A DNA stretch of 64,000 nucleotides from Archivesica marissinica (GCA_014843695.1 CM026400.1:18056294-18120293), one strand, 5' to 3'. Positions 43,931 to 55,009 are shown, counted from the stretch's first letter. Notes: generated by a model from the letters alone, not told the origin. A program made the numbers and translations.

Positions 43931-44650
43931 GTGCAGGTGATTTAAAGTCAACGGTCGTAAGAACTCGCTCTCGGAGGCTATCATTGTCATGTTGGAACCT
44001 ACAGCAGTGAGGTGCATGTGATTTAAAGTCAACGATCGTAAGAACTCGCTCTCGAAGGCTATCATCGCCATATTGGAACCTACAGCAGTGAGGTGCATGT
44101 GATTTAAAGTCAACGGTCGTAAGAACTCGCTCTCGGAGGCTATCATCGCCATATTGGAACCTACAGCAGTGAGGTGTAAGTGATTTAAAGTCAACGATCG
44201 TAAGAACTCGCTCTCGAAGGCTATCATCGCCATATTGGAACCTACAGCAGTGAGGTGTAAGTGATTTAAAGTCAACGATCGTAAGAACTCGCTCTCGGAG
44301 GCTATCATCGCCATATTGGAGCCTACAGCGATGAGATACAAATGATCTAAAGTTGTGGAAGTTGTGATAGCGCAGTGGATGCGCGTTCGCTTCATGCGCG
44401 AAAGGTCCGGAGTTCGAGTCCCGCTGGAGCCGTTACGAGTGTGCCCTTAGGCTAGGTATTTAAATTCCACGTTGCCTCTTCTCTCTCCCTCGTGGCGATG
44501 GATTCCATCAGGAATGAGGTCTCGAGAGTGATTAATATAAGTTGTAATAACTTGTTTCGCAATCGAGCTAAAATACATTTGTATAAACTATCTAAAGTCA
44601 ACGGCCTTCACAACTCGGTCTCGGAGGCTAGCATTGGCCATACAAAGACG
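43931..44650. repeat. 81-bp minisatellite interrupted by SINE A
   Basis: Five units at 43931-44353 contain GTGATTTAAAGTCAACGGTC, GTAAGAACTCGCTCTCGGAGG and CATATTGGAACCTACAGCAG. After the SINE, a sixth partial unit follows (AAAGTCAACGG ... GGTCTCGGAGGCTAGC). Being 27 codons long, the unit gives a 164-codon reverse frame, not a gene. Confidence 0.93.
44354..44589 (+). mobile_element. SINE A, full length with 9-bp TSD
   Basis: It is flanked by ATCTAAAGT at 44345-44353 and 44590-44598. This fixes the SINE A ends: it starts TGTGGAAGTTGTGATAGCGC and ends AAAATACATTTGTATAAACT, 236 bp. A box TAGCGCAGTGG, B box GTTCGAGTCCCGC. Confidence 0.96.
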
Positions 44651-44763
44651 GTACATACGGTTGAAATTACTGATTGGATCAGAGAGGGCCTTAAAAAGAT
44701 TAGGAGCACATCACATGGAAACCTGTCCATCAGGATTCAGGAGTGCCGCAGTGAATCATTTGG

Positions 44764-45052
44764 TGTGTGTTTTACGTATATTTATCGTCGCTACCGGTTG
44801 CCCATATGAGCGACGCCTCCTGAAGAGATTATTCATTTTAGATTTTGGAGGATAGTGCAATGATACAGACAGAGACCCATTCCAGTCTCCTCTGGTTCTT
44901 TTACGTGCACAGTGTAAAGCACCGACACGAGACCTCGGTTTAACGTCCCATCTGAAAGACTATTAATTTTATTATGGTCAGACGGGGGATCAAACCTGCG
45001 ATCCCTGGGTTACCAGTCCAGCCTGTTACCACTGAACTACAGATCCGTCTGT
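44764..45052 (-). mobile_element. SINE B, full length with 12-bp TSD
   Basis: It is flanked by TGAATCATTTGG at 44752-44763 and 45053-45064. The copy is 289 bp: 3' end (TGTGTTTTACG) at the left, head ending ACAGATCCGTCTGT at the right. Confidence 0.96.
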
Positions 45053-45146
45053 TGAATCATTTGGATTGTCCATACACGCTATACCATTTGAATAACTCGA
45101 CCCAAATGACTTTAGTCAACCGTATGTTATGTTTGTTGTAAACGTA

Positions 45147-45367
45147 TACTAGAGGACATAGAAAACGCACACTTCGGATAAGTGTGTTTGTCATGAAAAA
45201 CAATAACTATATAAATACATAGTTTTAAACATTTTGGAATATTTTTAGTTGTTCAGTTTGTGTTTTGTAATATAGATGTGATATATCTTTGATGGAATCC
45301 TTCGTATTTCGTTTTCATGTAATAATAATCATATAATTTAGGTGTGCGTTTTCTATGTCCTCTAGTA
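45147..45367 (+). mobile_element. MITE, TIR TACTAGAGGACATAGAAAAC
   Basis: 221 bp with perfect outer arms TACTAGAGGACATAGAAAAC and its reverse complement, extended by GCACAC / GTGTGC. Flanked by TA. Interior holds TTTAAACATTTTGGAATA and TTTGATGGAATCCTTCG, also in the copies at 15497 and 54783. Confidence 0.92.
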
Positions 45368-45607
45368 TATATGCGTCTTGTTTCTATGTAGTTTCCCATT
45401 AATGTCCTCACTAATGATATGCAGCTGACATGCGCACTCGAAGTTACGGGCATGCGCATTGGCAGTGTTTGGGCAGCGGTCCTTTGATATTAAAGATCAC
45501 GCTGTTCCAATGATGATCTAACTACAAGATCCGCCATACGGTAGGTCTAAATATATTTAAATGCAAAGTGCGATAGTTTTTACTTTGTGCCATTGAAAAG
45601 AATAGTT

Positions 45608-45654
45608 AATAATAATCATACACTGTAGTTGTGCGTTTTCTATGTCCTCTAGTA
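45608..45654 (+). mobile_element. MITE solo end
   Basis: AATAATCATACACTGTAG then TTGTGCGTTTTCTATGTCC and TCTAGTA: the 3' ~47 bp of the same MITE without the rest. Confidence 0.85.
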
Positions 45655-46365
45655 TAGTTGTGTACATGTGACGCGTTTCCTGATTTATCCGCGGACAGTT
45701 TATTATAAATTGTCCGCTGATTAAAATAAACTGTCATGGGACAACATAAATTGTCCGAGGGTGTTTGTCCCTTATTGGGGTTTTTGCATGGTGGCATGTT
45801 GAATCATATTCATGAATCACAGAAATTGTATTTACTCGGTATCTCAGAATATATCTTCATTGCTTTCTTCAACATAACCCATTAACTTACCGACGTGAAC
45901 ACTTCCTGTGTTTCCTGTATCGTGGCTATCCGCTTCCATTTGAACCTCTGAAAGATCCTTACTCTTGTCGGATTGTGCAGCGTAGCTGACGGGTGGGTCC
46001 GGAAAAATGTCGGGAATCGGTCACGGTTTGATAACGCCGGTGAGCTGGAACCATAAGCTAGCTGAAATGTATAAAGAGACTGACGACTGAGTTCTGTTCC
46101 TACGCCGTTAATTCTGGTCATTTGTTTCAAGCCAATTCCTGTTCAAAATGACTCATACTTTCTAAAAAGAGTGTTACCCATATTCAACATTATGTTCCAT
46201 CAACACTTATTGGCAATTCATGTAGTCAGGGTAACCTATTTTTAATCCCATATGTTGTCTAAGGACATTAAGTTGCCTCGGGTAGAATCGATCTGGCTGA
46301 GCTATCGAACACTACTGTATGGTTGTAAGACAATGAGGGATCTCGTTGGCTTTTCTATTACCTCC
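45655..46365. other. Spacer, no gene
   Basis: A small hairpin-like stretch around 45686-45760 has ATAAATTGTCCG and CGGACAATTTAT-type motifs (GCGGACAGTTTATT, AATAAACTGTC). Nothing else recognised. Confidence 0.5.
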
Positions 46366-46715
46366 CTTGGCAGATAATGCTCGATGTATCCCTAAATGCA
46401 TAGCGGTCCGTTTCGTTGGTCTCCTTTGTGTTTACAGTTGTTTCCTAACCAGATGTTGGGTTATGATAAATGGGATCTTATCCAAATCATGTTAGTTAAT
46501 TGATAATCAAAATTTACAGATTGTTTATCCCATTGGATATACTGGTGGATATCTGTCAGAGATATAGTAACATAATAATTATAAGATGAGAAAGTGGAAG
46601 AAAAAACGATAGAATGGTGTGCAAATGGAACAGCGATAAAACAGAGGAAACAACTTAAGAGAACCTACATACTTTTAAGGAGTATTCAGGGGCAGTAACT
46701 GACCGATGTCTCTCA
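46366..46715 (-). mobile_element. Dispersed element Q, copy 2
   Basis: Reverse copy of 20775-21125: CTATTACCTCCCTTGGCAGA at one end and TTCAGGGGCAGTAACTGACC at the other. ATTACC/ATTACT with CTCCC/GCCCC gives weakly inverted ends, so a DNA transposon is possible. Confidence 0.8.
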
Positions 46716-47079
46716 TAGGGTAGTGGTGTCCTAACATAATTGAAATCCCGTAAGAACTGAAAGTTGCGCATGCGCATAAGGGTACATCTTAGCGGGCGTG
46801 AAGAATGGAAGACATTCGCTTTATTTTCAATATTTGTGCTAAGTATCAGTATTATGTGGCATTTATGAACCTATAGATATTTATAAAGTGTGTGGGGGAA
46901 TTTTCGAATTTCTATGTAAGCTACCCCGGTTTATGCTTTATCCTGACATACCGGATACGAATACACGCGGTCAATTGATGGAACAGCCTACTTTTATTGA
47001 CATTCGAGCTAAATAAGGTAATAATTATATTAGAAATCTACTGTTTGGTTTTATTAATTGAAGCAGTTATCACATTCCA
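46716..47079. other. Spacer, no gene
   Basis: No recognised element. Confidence 0.45.
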
Positions 47080-47285
47080 TTATTCATGTATGTATGTATG
47101 TTCCTTTAATGTCAAACCCCTCGCGGGCAGGCTTAGCCGACTTAAGCGATTAGCCAGTACTAAGCAATGTGTGTGAGGTGCCTTGCTCAATGGCACTACA
47201 TACGTGGCCTGACCGAGTATCGAACCCGGGATCGTTCGATTCCAAATCCGACGCTCTACCACTGGACCATGGACGCCAACATTCA
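47080..47285 (-). mobile_element. SINE F, Pro-like tRNA head
   Basis: In reverse: GGCGTCCATGGTCCAGTGG, TAGAGCGTCGGATTTGGAATC and B-box GGGTTCGATACTCGG. The anticodon loop TTTGGAA reads Pro(TGG). The body has AGCAAGGCACCTCACACAC and GCCTGCCCGCGAGGGG. It is the only copy in the window. Confidence 0.72.
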
Positions 47286-48029
47286 GCAACATTCAGTAGT
47301 GATGTTAGTGACGTGTTTGTACCGGTTGTCACTGTGTTATCAGTTGTAATTTGACTGTATATTTCATTGTTATCTTAGCAATATACAACGATATCTCATC
47401 ATCTGATATGTATCATAGGTTTAATCCTTTTATTCCCACTTGCTGTTGTCCAGTAGTACTCTTATTCCCACTTCATAGGTAAATGACCATTCCAAATTTT
47501 TGGCGAATGCACAAGTTCAAATTGAGTTTGTCCGCAACAAACGCAGTGGACAAAGTCTTGTTGTTGGTGGTTACAGGTTCATGGTATGTATATATATAGT
47601 TGATGTCTGTCTGCGTGTCTGTCCGTCCGTTTGATTGTATTTGATCTTAAACACTCTTAAACACACTGCAACACACATCCTCTTATTCCCACACCCGTTT
47701 TTACCTAATTTTATATAAGTGGGAACAATAGGACTACACCGTATCATACACATGTATTCGTTACAAAACAAGTATTTACTAAGCTTTGCAGTAGAGAAAT
47801 CCAACAGTTTTACCATGTTTTTTAATGAACTTGAACACTGTTAAAAATATAAACTTATTTTTACTAGGTTAGTTGTTTTAGTTCAACTCAACGTAGCTGC
47901 CTTTCTCGGTAACACGTCATACTAGCATTAAAGTTATTGAGCGTAAATCACTTTTATAGCATATAAGTGGTGGAAGATGACCATAGAAGATCCATCTGAG
48001 AAGTACGCAGGGACAGGCAGCCAGGAATT
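47286..48029. other. Spacer, no gene
   Basis: Short direct repeats of CTCTTATTCCCAC at 47458, 47689 and a variant TTTTATTCCCAC at 47427. No gene recognised. Confidence 0.5.
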
Positions 48030-48785
48030 GTATCACATACCTTCCACAACGCCACATATATTCCCCAACGCAACATACTTAACCCAAAACCACATACCTT
48101 CCACAACGCCACATACATTCCCCAACGCAACATACCTTCCACAACGCAGCATACCCTCCCCAACGCAGCATACCTTCCCCAACGTAACATACCTTCCCCA
48201 ACGCAACATACCTTCCCCAACGCAACACACCTTCCCCCACACAACATACCTTCCACAACGTAACATACCTTCCACAACGCAGCATACCTTCCCCAATGCA
48301 ACACACCTTCCCCAACGTAACATACCTTCCACAACGCAACATACCTCCCCAACGCAACACACCTTCCCCAACGTAACATACCTTCCCCAACGCAACATAC
48401 CTTCCACAACGTAACATACCTTCCACAACGCAACATACCTTCCCCAACGCAACATACCTTCCCCAACGCAACATACCTTCCACAACGCAACATACCTTCC
48501 ACAACGCAACATACCTTCCCCAACGCAACACACCTTCCCCAACGTAACATACCTTCCACAACGCAACATACCTTCCCCAACGCAACACACCTTCCACAAC
48601 GCAACACACCTTCCCCAACGTAACATACCTTCCACAACGCAACATACCTTCCCCAACGTAACATACCTTCCACAACGCAACACACCTTCCACAACGCAAC
48701 ACACCTTCCACAACGCAACACACCTTCCACAACGCAGCATACCTTCCCCAATGCAACACACCTTCCCCAACGTAACATACTTAAC
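48030..48785. repeat. 19-bp minisatellite, about 39 copies
   Basis: The unit is ACATACCTTCCCCAACGCA with CC/CA, GC/GT and AACACACC variants. No in-frame stops arise, so several frames of 145-296 codons stay open; these are artefacts. Strong strand asymmetry: almost no G on the + strand. Confidence 0.96.
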
Positions 48786-49263
48786 TCAAAGCCAATGAAT
48801 AAATTCCTTACAATTTTGTTTTCTATAACTATTGAACCTATCAACCATGATAAAGTTATGTAGTCATTAAGGTCGGTAATTCAGTGAATCTGTAGTCGAT
48901 TTTCAGCAATAAATTGCATTATTTTGGCTTTTATGCCAAGTATGAGATATATTGTATGATTAAATGCAATTGTAGTGAGTGTGTATTGTCATCCTGCACA
49001 TTTTGATACACAATTTGTGCATATAGCTTGAATATTAACTGATATACTTGGAAAAAACATATATCGTCAAATTGATTCTCGGGGTCCTCATCTACACATA
49101 TATAAATGAGATTTTCATAATGACCTACAATGATCTCAGATTCACAACCATCATTTTCCAACTCCCCAGACCACCCTCTTCAAGAAAAAATAGGCTGTGT
49201 CTTGTTCTACCATGGGGAGGGGTACCCGACCAAAAAGTACCCCTTGACCACTACACTATAAAG
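48786..49263. other. Spacer, no gene
   Basis: No recognised element. Confidence 0.45.
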
Positions 49264-49380
49264 CGGTCTCTAAGCAGGAGTAATCTCATAATACCGGCTA
49301 AGTTGTTATGTAACAACACAAAAAGGAACTAAAAAGTGGTTACTTAGTAGATGTGGTAATTCGAGTGTGTGACTGTATAT
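49264..49380. mobile_element. Fragment with TTACTTAGTAGATG..GACTGTATA ends
   Basis: GCGGTCTCTAAGCAGGAGTAA, then TGGTTACTTAGTAGATGTGG and GTGTGACTGTATA resemble the GGTTGCTTA..TGACTGTA motif shared with 28823-29112 and 55282-56820. Confidence 0.5.
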
Positions 49381-49392
49381 GGGGCCCGACAC

Positions 49393-49490
49393 CCATTAGG
49401 GATGTAGAATTCGTTCAGCCATACAGCTGGTTTGCGGGTTCCCGAAGTAGTGCAATATTCATCACAAGAGCCTACACCTCGTCTGACTTT
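49393..49490 (+). mobile_element. SINE E fragment
   Basis: CATACAGCTGGTTTGCGGGTT and CACAAGAGCCTACACCTCG resemble the plus SINE E body at 6670-6740. Confidence 0.45.
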
Positions 49491-49496
49491 CATAAT

Positions 49497-49930
49497 AGAC
49501 ATAGTTTACTAAATTCCAGTTAGGCTTTCAAGCCCATGAGGACATACATACATACATATTATATACAGTTAGCGAACAGTGCAAACATAATGCATACATT
49601 ATATACATAGACATAGTTTACTAAATTCCAGTTAGGCCTTCAAGCCCATGAGGACATACATACATATTATATACAGTTAGTGAACAGTGCAAACATAATG
49701 CATACATTATATACATAGACATAGTTTATTAAATTCCAGTAGACTTTCAAGCACATGCGGACATACATACATATTATATACAGTTAGCGAACAGTGCAAA
49801 CATAATGCATACATTATATACATAGACATAGTTTATTAAATTCCAGTAGACTTTCAAGCCCATGAGGACATACATACATATTATATACAGTTAGCGAACA
49901 GTGCAAACATAATGCTTACATTATATACAA
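49497..49930. repeat. 107-112 bp tandem repeat, 4 copies
   Basis: ACATAGTTTACTAAATTCCAG starts units at 49499, 49611, 49719 and 49826. Each holds TATTATATACAGTTAGCGAAC and a variable (ACAT)n run. Confidence 0.95.
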
Positions 49931-50192
49931 ATCATTGTGAACTCCCACACGCATAGCCATGTATATTTATTTCTATGTGTAAATACATGTAATATTTATC
50001 TGATACGTGTCTTATAATTAAACAAAAGATGTTCTTTATTTCTAACATGGAGGTCAAGAGGTCAAAAGACGCAACAAAACACAAACATAAAACATTGAAG
50101 TTGTAACATATATGGAAAGTTGTTAATTAATATTAAAATGTAAGTGTGCCCACACTTGTGTATGTGTTGTAAAGTTGTATAGTATTAACAGT

Positions 50193-50345
50193 CTTTCAGA
50201 TGTGACCGAGGCAATATAAATATGTATCAATGTCATGCAAAAGAACCAGGGATGATTCTGGATGTTGGACCGTCTTCTGTATCTTGCACTATCCTCCAAA
50301 ACATAAAAATGACTAATATACTTCCAGAAGCTTCACTCCTATTAA
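50193..50345 (+). mobile_element. SINE B, old headless copy
   Basis: TTAACAGTCTTTCAGATGTGA, AAAGAACCAGGGATGATTCTG, TTGCACTATCCTCCAAAAC and ACTCCTATTAATAAGG; the tRNA head and the last ~25 bp are degraded. Confidence 0.78.
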
Positions 50346-50368
50346 TAAGGGACCGAAGTTAAATGAAC

Positions 50369-50480
50369 TAGGAAAAGGGTAACCATATAAGCAAGTTGCT
50401 TTCTCCTCAATCCTACATGTATGTATATCGTATGTTTACGAGTCTATGTATATTTAAAGAAATAAAATATTGTTTAAGCT
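50369..50480. repeat. Single unit of the 59-bp family
   Basis: AGGGTAACCATATAAGCAAG, TTGCTTTCTCCTCAATCCTAC, then AAATATTGTTTAAGC, as after the array at 37008-37530. It shows the array arose from a dispersed element. Confidence 0.78.
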
Positions 50481-50516
50481 AAGTTAAATGAACCTGTGCA
50501 ACAAAAATGACTAACG

Positions 50517-50905
50517 CTAAACAAACATCTTCTGAGAATATATTGCAAACAAACGTATTCTGAGAATAGATTGCAAACAAACAGCTTCTGTGAATAGATT
50601 GCAAACAAACAGCTTCTGAGAATATATTGCAAACAAACATCTTCTGAGAATATATTGCAAACAAACACCTTCTGAGAATATATTGCAAACATACTTATTC
50701 TGAGAATATATTGCAAACAAACAGCTTCTGAGAATAGATTGCAAACAAACAGCTTCTGAGAATATATTGCAAACATACTTATTCTGAGAATATATTGCAA
50801 ACAAACAGCTTCTGAGAATATATTGCAAACAAACATCTTCTGAGCATATATTGCAAACAAACATCTTCTGAGAATAGATTGCAAACACACATCTTCTGAG
50901 AATTC
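50517..50905. repeat. 28-bp minisatellite, about 14 copies
   Basis: The unit is CTTCTGAGAATATATTGCAA plus ACAAACAT. Variants: TTATTCTGAG and AATAGATTG. Open reverse frames of 70-150 codons result from the repeat. Confidence 0.95.
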
Positions 50906-51144
50906 TTTATCTATTTCAACAGCCCGCATTTAAACGCGACAATTGTGAGGATTAATTATTGTGAAATTACAGCAGACGACAATAGTATGTCTCTTCTAGT
51001 GCGTCATTGTCGTAGAAATTAAGTTTATGATTTAAACACTCAATAAAACTGCTTTTAATACACTTTAGAATAATTTGTGTGCATCTTAATGCAGGTCTCT
51101 GAATGTGATGGCAATACATTGACAATTTATCACGAAACTCATCG

Positions 51145-51426
51145 AATCTGTAGTACAGTGGTAACACGCTGTACTGGTAATCCATGGATCGCAGGTTCGA
51201 TCCCCCGTCTGACCCTAATAAAATTAACAGTCTTTCAGATGGGACGTTAAACCGAGGTCTCGTGTCGGTGCTTTACACCGTACACGTAAAACAACCAGAG
51301 TAGACTCTGGAATGGGTCTCTGTCTGCATCATGCACTATCCCCCAATATCTAAAATGACTAATCTCTTCAGGAGGCGACGCTCATATGGGCAACCGGTAA
51401 CGACGATAAATAAACGTAAAACACAC
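51145..51426 (+). mobile_element. SINE B, full length with 10-bp TSD
   Basis: Flanked by AAACTCATCG at 51135-51144 and 51427-51436. Head ATCTGTAGTACAGTGGTAAC, B box GGTTCGATCCCCCG, body GATGGGACGTTAAACCGAGG, end ATAAATAAACGTAAAACACA. Confidence 0.96.
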
Positions 51427-51436
51427 AAACTCATCG

Positions 51437-51844
51437 GCTTACTGCTACAATACTAATACTCATACTAATACTAATGCAAGAAATGGCTGTGCAAATTAGT
51501 TATACAAGTACAATACATGCATGTCTAATATAGGCGAAGATGATGCAGAAAACATGTGTTTTGACATACCATGGTATATCGTACATCAGTTTTGAAATTA
51601 CGTTTCAACCCTGTCTCCCATGTTTCTTCCCAATTGTCTAGCGAAGACTACCCATTGTATATTTGCCTTCAATGGTTAACACAACGTTACCGAATTGCCA
51701 TTGTAAACAACAAAATAAACACCGCAGCCTGAAATCCGGCGTCAGATGATCTAGACAAATGTCTGTAATTTTATATATTCAACTTAAAACACATGACAAT
51801 GTCTTAACATGTTTGAGGGGCATACTGTTTTGTGAGTTAAGGGT
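51437..51844. other. Spacer, no gene
   Basis: No recognised element. Confidence 0.45.
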
Positions 51845-52290
51845 GCGATATCATTAACATTGTCCTGTTCTGTTGGAAATGCTCCTCAATACCTTATTGA
51901 ACTTTTGTCCAGTAAAGTCACAAACCGCTCACTACGATCCTCTGAATCATCAGTAGGATGCTATCTTGTTCCTTATAATAAGAAAAAGACCTTCAGTGAC
52001 AGAAGTTGTAGTACTGTTGGACCCAAGCTTTGGAATGAACTGCCTTTGAGCCTTAGACAAAGTGAGTGAGTTAACATATTCAAAAAACAATTGAATACTC
52101 ACTTCTTCAGAGACTACTACGCATTGTTCTGAATATTCTAATGTGATTTCTTCATTGATGACTGGTTATTTAATGTTTGTATCTGGATTGGTGTACTGTT
52201 TGTATTATCTTTTAATTCATTATTGTACAACGCCATTGAATATGTATTTATATGTAGAAATAGGCATTTAAGCAAATAAGTTTCAAAGTT
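51845..52290 (+). mobile_element. LINE fragment, reverse-transcriptase ORF C-terminus and 3' end
   Basis: Codons 51860-52069 read RSLRSSES, YLVPYNKKKTFSDRSCSTVG and PKLWNELPLSLRQSE, the usual ORF2 end of L2/CR1-like LINEs. A TGA follows, after which the same frame goes on with VNIFKKQL and THFFRDYYALF. The 3' UTR has the terminal hairpin type CAACGCCATTGAATATG ... ATAGGCATT. A separate insertion from the one at 26772. Confidence 0.85.
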
Positions 52291-52461
52291 TTCACTAATG
52301 GCGAAATAATAAGAGGCCAAGGCGTATGTTTTATAATTGACGATTGTCCAATATCCATGAAAAATACAATCAATACTAAAAGCAACACATTGAATATACA
52401 TTGCTACTTGACCTTGCTAACGAGTATTGGTTACCCTACCATTAAGTATTTCGTTTCTTTT

Positions 52462-52570
52462 TTCTAAAGTTTATTTAACGTCCGTTTGAACAACGGGCAG
52501 TTTACCAACCAACACCTTTCCTGGACATGCTCCAGCGGTTAACCAGTACTTGGTACACCAATGTATGCAT
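52462..52570 (-). mobile_element. SINE D, 3' part
   Basis: Reverse: AAAGTTTATTTAACGTCCG, GGGCAGTTTACCAACCAACAC, AGCGGTTAACCAGTACTTGG. Mate of the plus copy at 52817 but headless. Confidence 0.8.
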
Positions 52571-52816
52571 TCCAGTTATTAAACCTCTGCTATACCCTTG
52601 AATAGTTCGTTTAAACAGTATTTATTGCAAAACATAAATCACATATAACACACAAAGACATACATAATACATAATGCAAAGGATTGAGTAGGAAGCTAAA
52701 ATTAGCTTTTATAAAACATTTTCCTTGCCTTGACTCTTAACTGCGATGTATCCAAAACCCACGTACATCAACCATGTTTGTTCTAAGCAATGCCATTTGC
52801 TTTAACATTATTGAAG
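52571..52816. other. Spacer, nothing recognised
   Basis: AT-rich unique sequence between two SINE D copies in opposite orientation. Confidence 0.45.
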
Positions 52817-53080
52817 TCCGCCTCTGTGGTCGAGTGGTTAAGGTCGCTGACTTGTATACCACTGTAACCTATCATCACTGATGTTCACGGGTTCGAGCCC
52901 GGCTCAGACCGTGTCTCATTTATATGAAAAAGTTGGCTGTTTCTTACGGAAGTTGGTGCACCCAAGTACTGGTTAACGGCTGGAGCCTGCCCAGGAAAGG
53001 TGTTGTTAGGTAAACTGCCCGCCGGCGATATAGCCCAAAATGGTGCTGATGCAGGCGTAAAACCCGAAATATAACATAAC
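52817..53080 (+). mobile_element. SINE D, full head
   Basis: Head CGCCTCTGTGGTCGAGTGG, TTAAGGTCGCTGACTTG and B box GGGTTCGAGCCCGGC, like a class II (Leu/Ser) tRNA. Body: GTTGGTGCACCCAAGTACTGG, GGCTGGAGCCTGCCCAGG, TGTTGTTAGGTAAACTGCCC. Confidence 0.87.
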
Positions 53081-54020
53081 AGTATTGAATTTCATTCTTT
53101 ACAATTATAATGTAAGTGCTTCGAGTTCATTTTCAAAACTTTATTTGACATTTGCAAATTTTAATTATGCTCCTACCGTTATGGCATTTCATATAGTGCA
53201 TCAAATATAGTGGAATGCTTTCTTGGCGTCGACTAATAAAAATACCGAAACAAGCGGTCATCCAATTCAGAATTAAATACCGTTAAATCATGTTTATTGT
53301 CTCACACAAGCGTAGTTGTCGGAGACTCGTCAATATTAAGCTAACTTTAAGTCGTTTGCACGGTGTCCACGTGACATTATCAGTGTGTTGTTATATTGTA
53401 ACGTTGTGCTAATTGTCACTTCAGTGTCATTATGGAGACTTTACAAAGCCCCTTAGACACAAGGAAAAGAATTATCTGTCTTATTGCACAGGCTTAACAA
53501 CTTTCCATAAAACATATCGGTTAGACATTTTTTTAGACGTAGCAATTTTCGTCGTCCAATTCAAAAGGATAGCCGGTGACGATATAAGCTTAATTCCAGA
53601 CAAATTAATCCCCTCGACACCCGTAAGAAATTGTCCAGAACATCATTAACGGAGGTAATCTACCGTGTAATGCTAATCAGTAATTATTATAGAGACTTTA
53701 CAAAGCCCCATCAAATAAAGAAAATAATATGTATGCGTCTTTTTGCATAGGTTGTATAAAGCTAAGCCCACACATGATTCGTAGTTATGCCAAAACCTAT
53801 TTTATTATTCTACAGAGGCTACCGTTTTTAGTATTTAATAACTTTGAATTTTGTAAATAATGTCATTATTTCTTACTATTTGTCACTGATGAATTTATTA
53901 TCTCGTCTGTATTATCTCTGCTAATGCTAATCACTGTGAATGAATGAGCTTTTATGCTGTACACTATTTAATTATGTAACGTTATTGTACATCAAATCAT
54001 GTGGTACAAAGAACATACCT
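53081..54020. other. Spacer with a diverged 257-bp-spaced duplication
   Basis: GAGACTTTACAAAGCCCC at about 53435 recurs at about 53692 with matching downstream parts (GTCTTATTGCACAGGCTT / GTCTTTTTGCATAGGTTG). No gene found. Confidence 0.55.
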
Positions 54021-54025
54021 TTAAC

Positions 54026-54235
54026 CCATCATCATCATCACCATCAGCAGCAGCATCAGCAGCATTATTATATTCATCATCACCACAATTATCATCATCA
54101 TCGTCACACTCATCAGAATCATCATCATCATCATCACTATCATCATCATCGTCACACTCATCAGAATCATCATTATTATCATCATCAGCATCATCATCAT
54201 CACCACCATCATCATCACAATCATTAGCATCATTA
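54026..54235. repeat. (ATC)n microsatellite
   Basis: About 70 imperfect ATC/ACC/AGC triplets. Frames for His, Ser or Met runs stay open; not a gene. Confidence 0.95.
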
Positions 54236-54782
54236 TTAGTATTATTGTTGTTTTATTATCCTGGATATCGAATGAGATGTAAATAAAGATTACTACCTAC
54301 TACTTGTAACTAGGTCTAACAACATCTCTTGGCATGTCTATTACAATTACGAAACAAGTTTTACTTACGCCATGTAAATTCGTTTAGTCAGGTTCCATTT
54401 TCAGGTGACAGTCCACTTCTTTTGATGCCATTTCAAAGTATCATATGTCAGATCATATCTCCGGAGCCGTTTTCTTGCACTTCCTTTTTACATATGCTTG
54501 TCATTTTAATGTAAGATGCATTAAATCATATATCTTAGCTCAGTAAGACGAACTTGCATTTTATAAATGAGCGTCTCGTTCTTATTTCTGCAAGAACGTT
54601 GGCTATTTCACAATTCCAACTTCACGAATTCATGATTTTAACTCAGCTTCCTTACTAATAACAGAAAGTCTTTCTCAGTTGAAATAATTCCACCATTTGT
54701 GTGAGTTTGTCCTCAATGAAATACCCTCGTATATATATATCCTTGTTTTTGGTGAAGTCATAAACTTCGTTTATTCATTATA
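54236..54782. other. Spacer, no gene
   Basis: At about 54608 CACAATTCCAACTTCACG then AATTCATGATTTTAAC resembles one unit of the 36-bp satellite at 42341. Confidence 0.5.
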
Positions 54783-55009
54783 TACTAGAGGACATAGAAA
54801 ACGCACATTTCGGATACGTGTGTTTTTAAATGAAAAACAATAAGTATATAAATAGTTTAAATACATAGTTTTAAACATTTTGGAATATTTTTAGTTTGGG
54901 TTTTGTAATAAAGATTTGATATATCTTTGATGGAATCCTTGGTATTTCGATTTCATGTAATAATAATCATATACTGTAGGTGTACGTTTTCTATGTCCTC
55001 GATATAGTA
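54783..55009 (+). mobile_element. MITE, third copy
   Basis: Left arm TACTAGAGGACATAGAAAAC; right arm TTTTCTATGTCCTCGATATAG then TA, with an extra GATA. An internal duplication around ATATAAATAGTTTAA makes it slightly longer. TA flanks both sides. Confidence 0.88.

Noticed and set aside
43901..44395. 164-codon frame of 27-residue repeats
   Set aside because: 81-bp minisatellite interrupted by a SINE.
47954..48844. 226-296 codon frames with 19-residue repeats
   Set aside because: 19-bp minisatellite lacking stop codons; all frames look alike.
53940..54286. His-rich, Ser-rich and Met-rich frames
   Set aside because: (ATC)n microsatellite read in three frames.
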